Position numbers and translations under genes: made by a program. A stretch of DNA of 64,000 nucleotides from Bradyrhizobium jicamae. GTDB lineage: Bacteria > Pseudomonadota > Alphaproteobacteria > Rhizobiales > Xanthobacteraceae. The stretch lies in the NCBI RefSeq assembly GCF_018130695.1, contig NZ_JAFCJX010000015.1:143344-207343 (forward strand), in the 5' to 3' direction. Within the stretch, counting starts at the first letter, position 1; each line of letters starts with the position of its first letter. A model generated the notes under the pieces. That model ran no database searches, had not been told where the DNA came from, and worked only from the letters and a program-made list of their open reading frames with translations. Of this stretch, positions 30,763-38,449 are shown piece after piece.

Positions 30763-32196
30763 TCAATCCGCCGAGAATCCGAACGGCACGCTCAATGTCC
30801 TGAAATCGTCAGGCAAGATCTCGCGGCCGATCGGCAGCGCCGAGCGTGCCGCGCATTTCGGGCGGTGGCAGACGCGACAGGCGACGCCGATCGGGGTCGG
30901 TTCATCCGCGCGCGGGCATTGGCCGTCGCGCGTGTAGATCAACTGGCTGGCATGCTCGGCGGCGCAGCCGATCGCGATCGCGCGCTCGACGCGGATGGCG
31001 CCGAACGAACCGCCGCCGGCGGTGACGGTGCGGGCGATCGAGAAGTAGCGCTGGCCGTCGGGCAGCTCCAGCCATTGCGTGACGATCTGGCGCGGCGTCT
31101 TGAAGATGCCGTGCACCGACCACAGCGGACACGCGCCGCCATGCTTTGCGAATGGAAATCCCGCGCCATCGAGCAGCTTCGAGATGTTGCCGGCGGGATC
31201 GACGCGGATCAGGAAGAACGGCACCTTTTCCAGGCCCGGCCGCTGCAAGGTCGTGATGCGATGAGCGGTCTGTTCAAAACTGGTCCCGAACTGGCGCGCC
31301 AGCGCCTCCAGGTCGTAGCGGCGGGTCTCGACGGCTTTCGCAAAGGTCGAGTAGGGCATGATGATCGCGGCGGCGGCGTAAGCGGCAAGCGCGCGGCGCG
31401 CCAGCAGCTCTGTGCTCTTTGAGGTGAACTGGGCGCCTTCGAGCGCTCCGCCGATCTCGTCGTCGAGCTCGAGATAGGCGAGCTGCTTTGCCAGTTCGAA
31501 ATGCAGGCTGGCATTGTCGAGGGAGTCTTCGATCAAGAGCTGCCGGCGATGCAGGTCGAGGCGCCGGACCGAGCCGAGCATCACGTTCGGCGGCAGATAG
31601 CGGACCTGCAGATTGTGACGCGACTGCAACCGTTCGACGAAGCCATTGGTGCCGGCGGGCATCTGCGCCAGCCGCTCGGCGGCGTCATCGAGCTGCGGAA
31701 AATTGTTGCGGCGGGCCGCGAGGAAGCGGCGCACCTCGGCGACGGGGTCGTTGGCGTCGAAGTTTTCGCCCGGCGCCGCTGATGTCGCCGGCATTGCGCG
31801 ATCGGCGAGCGCGAGCTGCTCCTCGCGATAGGCGGTGTAGAGACGCAGGAAAGCTTCGGTCACGCCGGGATAGCTGACCGCGAGATCGGAGATCTCGAGC
31901 GCGGGGATGTCGATGTCGGCGAACATCGCCTCCTTCATGATCGCCTGCATCCGCGCCGCATGATCGGCGCCGCCGTCGCCAGCGAGATCGGCGAGATCGA
32001 TCTTGTAGGTGCGCGCCAGCCGCAGCAGCATGTCGGCGGTGACCGGCCGCTGGTTGCGCTCCAGCAGCGCGACGTAGGGGGCGGAGATTTCCAGATCCGC
32101 CGCCATGTCGGCCTGGGTCAGGCCGAGGTCGCGCCGCAGCCGGCGCAGGCGGGGGCCCATGAAGACGGAACGGGTGCTGGACGGGGAGGTCGCCAT
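30763..32196 (-). CDS. XRE-type regulator with ImmA/IrrE-like domain (ScfR/RamB-like)
   Basis: This 477-residue cytoplasmic regulator starts with a Cro/CI-type helix-turn-helix (about 14-70, LRRLRRDLGLTQADMAADLEISAPYVALLERNQRP over two helices). A middle IrrE-like segment (about 165-290) follows, then a C-terminal domain with several cysteines (CPLWS, GCAAEH, ACRVCHRPKC). This is the short-chain fatty-acyl regulator family that includes Corynebacterium RamB and ScfR, which control acetate, propionate and glyoxylate genes and may sense acyl-CoA. It is divergent from isocitrate lyase across a dyad-rich promoter, which supports that role. Confidence 0.88.
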   Translation of the reverse strand: MATSPSSTRSVFMGPRLRRLRRDLGLTQADMAADLEISAPYVALLERNQRPVTADMLLRLARTYKIDLADLAGDGGADHAARMQAIMKEAMFADIDIPALEISDLAVSYPGVTEAFLRLYTAYREEQLALADRAMPATSAAPGENFDANDPVAEVRRFLAARRNNFPQLDDAAERLAQMPAGTNGFVERLQSRHNLQVRYLPPNVMLGSVRRLDLHRRQLLIEDSLDNASLHFELAKQLAYLELDDEIGGALEGAQFTSKSTELLARRALAAYAAAAIIMPYSTFAKAVETRRYDLEALARQFGTSFEQTAHRITTLQRPGLEKVPFFLIRVDPAGNISKLLDGAGFPFAKHGGACPLWSVHGIFKTPRQIVTQWLELPDGQRYFSIARTVTAGGGSFGAIRVERAIAIGCAAEHASQLIYTRDGQCPRADEPTPIGVACRVCHRPKCAARSALPIGREILPDDFRTLSVPFGFSAD

Positions 32197-32214
32197 GGTC
32201 CAATTCCTCTGGAT

Positions 32215-32262
32215 TGTAATGTTATTACAGCATTACATCGCTTTCTTGTAAAGAATGACAAG
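32215..32262. promoter_or_regulatory. Two dyads between scfR-like and aceA genes
   Basis: TGTAATG (32215) and CATTACA (32231) form perfect 7-bp arms. CTTGT (32245) and ACAAG (32258) form a second pair. Both lie between the divergent starts, as expected for the operator of the ScfR-like regulator acting on itself and aceA. The stretch is AT-rich against its surroundings. Confidence 0.5.
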
Positions 32263-32341
32263 TTTTCCGCGCCATGGCTAGCGGTTCGTGATGCAGCGCG
32301 TCAAATAGGTGGCAGTTACCGTCACCAAAGGGATCACGAAC

Positions 32342-33982
32342 ATGAACTTCCAACCGCGCGGGATCAGCGATCGGACCCTCCAGGGCCCGGCTTCCTATCA
32401 AGAAGAGATCGAGTCGGCGAAGGCGTTGCTCGAAACCAAGCCGACCTGGAACGGGGTGACGGCCGAAGCCGTGGCGCGCATGCGCCTGCAGAACCGTTTC
32501 CGCACCGGCCTCGACATCGCCCGCTACACCGCGGCGCTGATGCGTGCCGACATGGCGGCCTATGACGCCGACCCGACCAAGTACACCCAGTCGCTCGGCT
32601 GCTGGCACGGCTTCATCGCCCAGCAGAAGCTGATCTCGATCAAGAAGCATTTCGGCGGCAAGACCGATCGCCGTTATCTCTATCTCTCGGGCTGGATGAT
32701 CGCGGCGCTGCGCTCCGAGTTCGGGCCGCTGCCCGACCAGTCGATGCACGAGAAGACCTCGGTGCCGGCGCTGATCGAAGAGCTGTACACCTTCCTGCGC
32801 CAGGCCGACTCGCGCGAGCTGAACGACATCTTCCGCACGCTCGACAAGGCGCGCAAGGAAGGTGACAAGGCGAAGGAGAAGGAGCTGATCGAGAAGATCG
32901 ACAACTTCCAGACCCATGTCGTGCCGATCATTGCCGACATCGACGCCGGCTTCGGCAATGCCGAGGCGACCTACCTGCTCGCTCGGAAGATGATCGAGGC
33001 GGGCGCCTGCGCGCTGCAGATCGAGAACCAGGTCTCGGACGAGAAGCAGTGCGGCCACCAGGACGGCAAGGTTACCGTGCCGCATGACGTCTTCCTTGCG
33101 AAGATCCGCGCCTGCCGCCACGCCTTCCTCGAGCTCGGCGTCGAAGACGGCATCGTCGTGACCCGCACGGACTCGCTCGGCGCCGGCCTGACGCAGCAGA
33201 TCGCCGTCAGCCACAAGCCCGGCGATCTCGGCGACCAGTACAACTCTTTCCTCGATTGCGAGGAAGTGACGGCTGCGAACGTCAAGAACGGCGACGTCAT
33301 CATCAGCCAGAACGGCAAGATGATGCGCCCGAAGCGGCTGCCCTCGAACCTCTACCAGTTCCGTCCCGGCACCGGTGCGGATCGCTGCGTGCTCGACTGC
33401 ATCACCTCGCTGCAGAACGGCGCCGACCTGCTGTGGATCGAGACCGAGAAGCCGCATATCGAGCAGATCGCCAGCATGGTCGACCGCATCCGCAAGGTCG
33501 TGCCGAACGCGAAGCTCGCCTACAACAACTCGCCGTCGTTCAACTGGACGCTGAACTTCCGCTGGCAGGTCTACGATGCCATGAAAGAAGCCGGCAAGGA
33601 CGTCAGCAAGTACAACCGCGCCGAGCTGATGAAGCCGGAATACGACGATACGCCGCTGGCCATCGAAGCCGACGAGCGCATCCGCACCTTCCAGGCGGAT
33701 TCCTCGAAGCGTGCCGGCATCTTCCACCACCTGATCACGCTGCCGACCTATCACACGGCCGCGCTGTCGACCGACAATCTGGCGAAGGATTACTTCGGCG
33801 AGCAGGGCATGCTCGGCTACGTCAAGAACGTGCAGCGCGCCGAGATCCGTCAGGGCATCGCCTGCGCCAAGCACCAGAACATGGCGGGCTCCGACATCGG
33901 CGACGATCACAAGGAATACTTCGCCGGCGAAGCGGCCCTGAAGGCGGGCGGCGCGCACAACACGATGAACCAGTTCGGCTAA
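32342..33982 (+). CDS. aceA: Isocitrate lyase
   Basis: This 546-residue enzyme cleaves isocitrate to glyoxylate and succinate in the cytoplasm. It is the first enzyme of the glyoxylate shunt, needed for growth on acetate or fatty acids. The catalytic loop reads KQCGHQDGK, the variant found in the longer isocitrate lyases of pseudomonads and rhizobia instead of KKCGH. The metal-binding segment (IADIDAGFGNAEATYLLARK) and the C-terminal NNSPSFNW are also present. I use the ATG opening MNFQPR, with AAAGGGA upstream. It is divergent from its likely regulator, and malate synthase is not in the window. Confidence 0.96.
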   Translation: MNFQPRGISDRTLQGPASYQEEIESAKALLETKPTWNGVTAEAVARMRLQNRFRTGLDIARYTAALMRADMAAYDADPTKYTQSLGCWHGFIAQQKLISIKKHFGGKTDRRYLYLSGWMIAALRSEFGPLPDQSMHEKTSVPALIEELYTFLRQADSRELNDIFRTLDKARKEGDKAKEKELIEKIDNFQTHVVPIIADIDAGFGNAEATYLLARKMIEAGACALQIENQVSDEKQCGHQDGKVTVPHDVFLAKIRACRHAFLELGVEDGIVVTRTDSLGAGLTQQIAVSHKPGDLGDQYNSFLDCEEVTAANVKNGDVIISQNGKMMRPKRLPSNLYQFRPGTGADRCVLDCITSLQNGADLLWIETEKPHIEQIASMVDRIRKVVPNAKLAYNNSPSFNWTLNFRWQVYDAMKEAGKDVSKYNRAELMKPEYDDTPLAIEADERIRTFQADSSKRAGIFHHLITLPTYHTAALSTDNLAKDYFGEQGMLGYVKNVQRAEIRQGIACAKHQNMAGSDIGDDHKEYFAGEAALKAGGAHNTMNQFG

Positions 33983-34008
33983 GCCAAGCCGACAGGTTGC
34001 TCAACAAA

Positions 34009-34047
34009 TGCGGGGCGCCCTCTCTGAGGGCGCCCCGCAATGCTTTT
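34009..34047 (+). terminator. Terminator of aceA
   Basis: A perfect 14-bp stem TGCGGGGCGCCCTC / GAGGGCGCCCCGCA with loop TCT is followed by ATGCTTTT, 26 bp after the stop codon. The T-run is short but the stem is very strong. Confidence 0.8.
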
Positions 34048-34073
34048 GAAGAGATCGCATCGCAACCACGATC

Positions 34074-34299
34074 TTCACCTCTCCCCGCCCTTTAGCGGGG
34101 AGAGGTCGAAATTCGCGTCAGCGAATTTCGGGTGAGGGGCCGTGCACGATCGTGCCACACGGACAGTCCGACCGACTCCTCGATCGATCAGTCGGCAAAC
34201 AGGAGAACGCGGGGCTGTCAGTTTGCCTCGCCCCTCACCCGCCGCCTGCGCTGCGCTCCGACGTCGACCTCTCCCCGCAAAAGCGCGGGGAGAGGTGAA
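34074..34299. repeat. Long palindromic repeat (CACCTCTCCCCGC type), expanded copy
   Basis: Outer arms TTCACCTCTCCCCGC and GCGGGGAGAGGTGAA enclose inner pairs GGTGAGGGGC / GCCCCTCACC. At about 226 bp it is the longest of the six in the window, with extra unrelated sequence in the centre. Together with the terminator it fills the 335-bp gap between aceA and the next gene. Confidence 0.85.
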
Positions 34300-34317
34300 T
34301 GTCAGATCGATTCCGCT

Positions 34318-35496
34318 TTACCGCGACGCAGCCGCCAGCCGATAGGCGCCGCGTTCGAACGCGTCGTAGACGGCGAGCGCCTGGGCATCGGCGAACGGCA
34401 GGAACTGCATCATGATCACGCCGGCGATGCCCTGCGCGGGATCGATCCAGAAGAAGGTGTTGTTGATGCCGCCCCAACTCAGGCTGCCGGGCGCGCGCTT
34501 TCCCGCGACCTGATCAACGGTGATCAGGAACCCCAGCCCCCATTTGTCTCTGTTGTCGGCGATGAAGGTGAAGTCGGCGCTGCGCGGCAGCACGCTGTTC
34601 ATCGCTGGCACCGAGACCGCGCCGATATGGTTCTCGCCCATCAGCGCCACCGTGTCGGCCCTCAGCACCCGCGCGCCGTCGAGCGCGCCGCCATTGAGCA
34701 GCATGCGGACGAAGCGGCCGTAGTCTTCCGCTGTCGAGGCAAGACCGCCGCCACCGACCGGCGAGGGAATCGAGAGCCCGAGCTGCGGATCCTGCAGCTC
34801 CACCGCGCCGTCCATCCGCGCGCCGCCGCGCTGCTGCTGCGCGACGAGGCGCTCAGCCTTGGCCTGCGGCACGTTGTAGGAAGTGTCGGGCATCCCGAGC
34901 GGTGCGAAGATGTGTTCGCGGAAATAGTCTTCCAGCTTCTGGCCCGCGATCACCTCGACGAGACGGCCGACCACGTCGGTAGAGGTGCTGTAGTGCCAGC
35001 GCTCGCCGGGATCGAACAGCAGCGGCCCGCCATACGGATAGGTCTTGCCGTCGGCCGGCCTGAAATCGCGCCAGATTTCGCTGGTGAAGGGATAGGCGAG
35101 GCCGGACGTGTGGGTAAGGAAGTGCCGGACCGTCGGTGGGCGCGCGGCGGAACGAAGCTTGTAGGCGCCGGTTGCCGCGTCGAAGCTTTCAAAGACCTGA
35201 ACGCCAACGAGCTCCGGCAGATATTTTTCGGCCGCATCGTCGAGCCCGAGCCTGCCCTGTTCGACGAGCTGCATCAGCGCCACCGAGGTGATCGCCTTGG
35301 TCATCGAGGCGATGCGAAACAGCGCATCGGTCGTGAGCTTGCGCCTGCTCGCGACATCGGTCACGCCGAACGCGTTCCGGTACAGCACGCGGTCGCGGTC
35401 GGTGACCAGCGCGACCACGCCCGGAACGTCCGTGCGCGCGATCGCATCGCGCAAGTCGGCGTCGAGGGCCGCCTCGGCGCTTGCTGCCTGATCCAT
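34318..35496 (-). CDS. Serine hydrolase, beta-lactamase/EstB family
   Basis: This 392-residue protein has no signal peptide, so it is likely a cytoplasmic esterase or amidase rather than a drug-degrading beta-lactamase. The SxxK nucleophile motif is in FRIASMTKAIT (near 75), the second-motif Tyr is in WHYSTSTDVVGRL (near 175), and HTSGL and the C-terminal SWGGINNTFFW are typical of class C-like (beta-lactamase-related) hydrolases. I start at the ATG at 35496, which has GGGGAGG 5 bases upstream. A longer open frame upstream is antisense noise. It lies 53 bp downstream of the TRAP binding-protein gene and may be co-transcribed. Confidence 0.9.
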   Translation of the reverse strand: MDQAASAEAALDADLRDAIARTDVPGVVALVTDRDRVLYRNAFGVTDVASRRKLTTDALFRIASMTKAITSVALMQLVEQGRLGLDDAAEKYLPELVGVQVFESFDAATGAYKLRSAARPPTVRHFLTHTSGLAYPFTSEIWRDFRPADGKTYPYGGPLLFDPGERWHYSTSTDVVGRLVEVIAGQKLEDYFREHIFAPLGMPDTSYNVPQAKAERLVAQQQRGGARMDGAVELQDPQLGLSIPSPVGGGGLASTAEDYGRFVRMLLNGGALDGARVLRADTVALMGENHIGAVSVPAMNSVLPRSADFTFIADNRDKWGLGFLITVDQVAGKRAPGSLSWGGINNTFFWIDPAQGIAGVIMMQFLPFADAQALAVYDAFERGAYRLAAASR

Positions 35497-35549
35497 CAAA
35501 GCCTCCCCTTTGTTGTTCTTGGCGCCCTCAGGGCGCGGTTGTCGCGTGC

Positions 35550-36638
35550 TCAGGTCTTGCGGGTTTTGCTGAGCAGATAGTTGTCGTAATAGTTTTCCGC
35601 GATCTGGGTGTAGAACAGCACTTCCTTCATGTAGGCGTCGTGGCTCTCGCGGGTCTTCTTGAACAGCGGGCTCTTCTCGGAGATCTCGTTGAGGTGATCC
35701 TGCGTCGCCTTGTAGCAGGCTTCCATCACCGGCTGCGGGAAGGCGCGCAGCTCTGCGCCGCCGGCGATCAGCCGCTTCAGCGCGGCGGGGTTCACGCTGT
35801 CGTATTTCTCCAGCATCCAGGCGCCCGCGGCCGAGCCGGCCTGGTTGAGGACCGCCTGGTACTGCTTGGGCAGCGAGGCCCATTTCTCGTCATTGACGAT
35901 CATGTGCAGCATGGCGCCGCCCTCCCACCAGCCGGGGAAGTAGTAGTATTTTGCGACCTTGTAGAAGCCGAGCTTTTCGTCGTCATAGGGGCCGACGAAT
36001 TCCGCGGCGTCGATCGAGCCCTTCTCCAGCGCCGAATAGACGTCGCCGCCGGCGATCTGCTGCGGCACGATGCCGAGCCGGGCCAGCACATGGCCGCCCA
36101 TGCCGGCGATGCGGAATTTGAGGCCGTTGAGGTCCTCGACGGTCTTGATCTCCTTGCGGAACCAGCCGCCCATCTGGGTGCCGGAATTGCCGCACAGGAT
36201 GGCGTGCGCCTTGAACGGCTTCAGCGCCTCGTTGGTGAGGTCGGCGCCGCCGCCGAACGCCCACCAGGATTCCTGGTGGCGGTGGTTCATGCCGAAGGGC
36301 ACGCCGGTGGCATAGGCCAGCGCCGGCTCCTTGCCGATGTAGAAATAGAGCGGCGTCTGCGCCATCTCGACGGTGGCGACGCTGACGGCATCGAGCGCCT
36401 GCAGGCCGGGCACCAGCTCGCCGGCGGCGAAAGTCTGGATCTGGAACTTGTTGTCGGTGACCTCGGCGACGTATTTCGCGAAGGTCTGCGCGGTGCCGAA
36501 AATGGTGTCGAGCGACTTCGGGAAGCTCGAGGTCAAACGCCATTTGATCTCGGGCATGCCTTGCGCGATCGCAGGCGCCGCAACCAGCGTTGTCGCGCCG
36601 GCCAGCGCGCCGCCCTTGAGGAATGTCCGGCGTTTCAT
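35550..36638 (-). CDS. TRAP transporter substrate-binding protein, DctP family (orphan)
   Basis: This 362-residue periplasmic protein has a twin-arginine signal (MKRRTFLKGGALAGATTLVA) and ends its leader at AIAQ. The DctP fold has KWRLTSSFPKSLDTIFG near the start and the carboxylate-binding Arg in GLKFRIAGMGG (near 180). The sequence resembles the 2-oxoacid-binding TakP group. No DctQ or DctM membrane subunit is nearby, so either it serves a distant permease or it is an orphan. The ribosome binding site region is weak. Confidence 0.92.
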   Translation of the reverse strand: MKRRTFLKGGALAGATTLVAAPAIAQGMPEIKWRLTSSFPKSLDTIFGTAQTFAKYVAEVTDNKFQIQTFAAGELVPGLQALDAVSVATVEMAQTPLYFYIGKEPALAYATGVPFGMNHRHQESWWAFGGGADLTNEALKPFKAHAILCGNSGTQMGGWFRKEIKTVEDLNGLKFRIAGMGGHVLARLGIVPQQIAGGDVYSALEKGSIDAAEFVGPYDDEKLGFYKVAKYYYFPGWWEGGAMLHMIVNDEKWASLPKQYQAVLNQAGSAAGAWMLEKYDSVNPAALKRLIAGGAELRAFPQPVMEACYKATQDHLNEISEKSPLFKKTRESHDAYMKEVLFYTQIAENYYDNYLLSKTRKT

Positions 36639-36832
36639 GATGGGGGTACTCCCTTGATTGCAATGTCTGGCGCAGGCGCGGCCCAGCGGCTGATCCCTAG
36701 CATAGCGGAGGCGCCGGCAGGGCTAAAAGACGTTAACGTTTAAGGCCCTTTGCGCGATTGTCATATCCGCCGATTGGCGATAACACCCCCGCGGTATGGG
36801 GCTGCCCCAAGCATAGCGATGAAAGAGAGAGC

Positions 36833-37897
36833 ATGGCGCGCAATATTCTGATTCTCGGGGCCTCCTACGGCTCGCTGCTGGGGACCAAGCTGCTGATGGC
36901 GGGGCATAACGTCACGCTGGTGTGCCGGCAGAAGACGGCCGAGCTGATCAATCGCGACGGCACCGAGGTGCGCATCAAGCTGCGCGACGAGGCCGTGCAT
37001 CGCGCGATTGTCTCGCGCAACCTGCCCGGCAAGCTCGATGCGGTGACGCCGGGCAATGTCGACGTCTCCCGCTACGACATGGTCGCGCTGGCGATGCAGG
37101 AGCCGCAATACACCAACCACACCGTCCGCGTGCTGATGGTGAAAATTGCGGCTGCCGGGCTGCCGTGCCTCTCGATCATGAACATGCCGCCGCTGCCATA
37201 CCTGAAGCGCATTCCCGCGCTCGCTGGCATGGACCTCGAAGAGGCCTACACCAACGCGCAGGTGTGGGAGCGCTTCCAGCCGGGCCTCGTCACGCTGTGC
37301 TCGCCCGATCCGCAGGCGTTCCGTCCGCCGGAAGAGGCGGCCAACGTGCTGCATGTCGGCCTGCCCACCAACTTCAAGGCCGCGGTGTTCGAAGACGAGG
37401 CGCACAACAAGGTGCTGCGCGAGCTGGAAGCCGACATCGACGCGGTGACGCTCGACGGCCAGGACGTGCCGGTGAAGCTGAAAGTGTTCGACTCGCTGTT
37501 CGTCCCGCTGGCGAAATGGTCGATGCTGCTGACCGGCAACTATCGCTGCATCACGCCATCGGAGCCGCAGTCGATCCGCGACGCCGTGCACGGCGACATC
37601 AAGCAGTCGCAGGCGATCTACGACCACGTCGACGGCATCGCGCGGAAGCTCGGCGCCGACCCGGCCGACCAGGTGCCGTTCGCGAAATACGCCAAGGCGG
37701 CGGAGAGCCTGCTGAAGCCGTCATCGGCGGCGCGTGCGGTCGCCGCCGGCGCGCCCTTCATCGAGCGTGTCGACCTGCTGGTGAAGCTGATCTCGCACCA
37801 GCTCGGCGCCCCCAGCGCCGACATCGACCGCACCGTGGAGACCGTCGACGCGAAGCTGAACGAGAAGATCGTGCAGGGCGGCTCCGGCGCGCAGTGA
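36833..37897 (+). CDS. Ketopantoate reductase (ApbA/PanE)-like dehydrogenase
   Basis: This 354-residue protein opens with a Rossmann NAD(P)-binding site (ILILGASYGSLLGTKLLMAGHNVTLV, two strands and a helix; the Gly pattern is GASYGS rather than GxGxxG). A C-terminal helical domain follows, ending near VETVDAKLNEKI. The fold matches PanE and opine-dehydrogenase-like 6-phosphogluconate dehydrogenase-type reductases. It is somewhat longer than true PanE (about 300), so a different 2-oxo or hydroxy acid substrate is likely. It stands alone, ending in a good terminator. Confidence 0.72.
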   Translation: MARNILILGASYGSLLGTKLLMAGHNVTLVCRQKTAELINRDGTEVRIKLRDEAVHRAIVSRNLPGKLDAVTPGNVDVSRYDMVALAMQEPQYTNHTVRVLMVKIAAAGLPCLSIMNMPPLPYLKRIPALAGMDLEEAYTNAQVWERFQPGLVTLCSPDPQAFRPPEEAANVLHVGLPTNFKAAVFEDEAHNKVLRELEADIDAVTLDGQDVPVKLKVFDSLFVPLAKWSMLLTGNYRCITPSEPQSIRDAVHGDIKQSQAIYDHVDGIARKLGADPADQVPFAKYAKAAESLLKPSSAARAVAAGAPFIERVDLLVKLISHQLGAPSADIDRTVETVDAKLNEKIVQGGSGAQ

Positions 37898-37927
37898 TGC
37901 GGCCGAACTGACGGTGACCAAATCAGA

Positions 37928-37960
37928 AAGGCCGCTGGCGAAACGCTGGCGGCCTTTTTC
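37928..37960 (+). terminator. Rho-independent terminator
   Basis: AGGCCGCTGGCG and CGCTGGCGGCCT pair through an AAA loop and are followed by TTTT. It lies 30 bp after the PanE-like gene. Confidence 0.85.
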
Positions 37961-38012
37961 GTCGTGAACCTGCTCCGCGCTCCGTCCCACCAAACCGTCA
38001 GGGATCGACTAG

Positions 38013-38369
38013 CTACGCTTCGCCGAAAACCTCTTTCGCCAGTTCGGCCACCAGCGGCTTGAGCCGCTTGTGGCTGATGTTCGGCGTCGCGGCGATCTCC
38101 GCGAGGCGCCTGGCGACCTCGGGCCACTGATTGGTCTCGCGAGGATCGATGTTGTCCTTGGCCATGTTGCAATCGAAGCAGGCCAGCACGCGGTTGAACC
38201 TGGCATTTCGGCCGCCCTTCGAGAGCGGAATGAAATGGTCGACGGTGGCCTGGACCTTACCCAGACGTTTGATCCGCGGCAGTCCCATGCCGCAATAGGC
38301 GCAGCGGCCGCCCCAATCGAAATAGCAACGCTTGTAGATAATCCCGCCCGTTTGCGCTTGCCTAGGCAT
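38013..38369 (-). CDS. HNH endonuclease
   Basis: This 118-residue protein has the full HNH core: zinc cysteines in CAYCG (near 23-26), the catalytic DHFIPLSKGG (near 44-53), Asn in RNARFNRVLACFDCN and the second zinc pair CFDC (near 64-67). Small free-standing HNH proteins of this type are common in rhizobia. They may be DNA repair or restriction-like nucleases; no methylase, intron or phage gene is nearby to decide. A monocistronic gene is likely. Confidence 0.9.
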   Translation of the reverse strand: MPRQAQTGGIIYKRCYFDWGGRCAYCGMGLPRIKRLGKVQATVDHFIPLSKGGRNARFNRVLACFDCNMAKDNIDPRETNQWPEVARRLAEIAATPNISHKRLKPLVAELAKEVFGEA

Positions 38370-38449
38370 GGTCCCCGTGCGTCCTTCGTTCTACCTCCAC
38401 ACCTGATATACCGAATCGGCTCAGAAGACGATACCCGTCCGCGCGCCTT

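Noticed and set aside
34318..35496. Beta-lactamase motif suggesting antibiotic resistance
   Set aside because: No signal peptide is present, and the motifs are those of beta-lactamase-related esterases.
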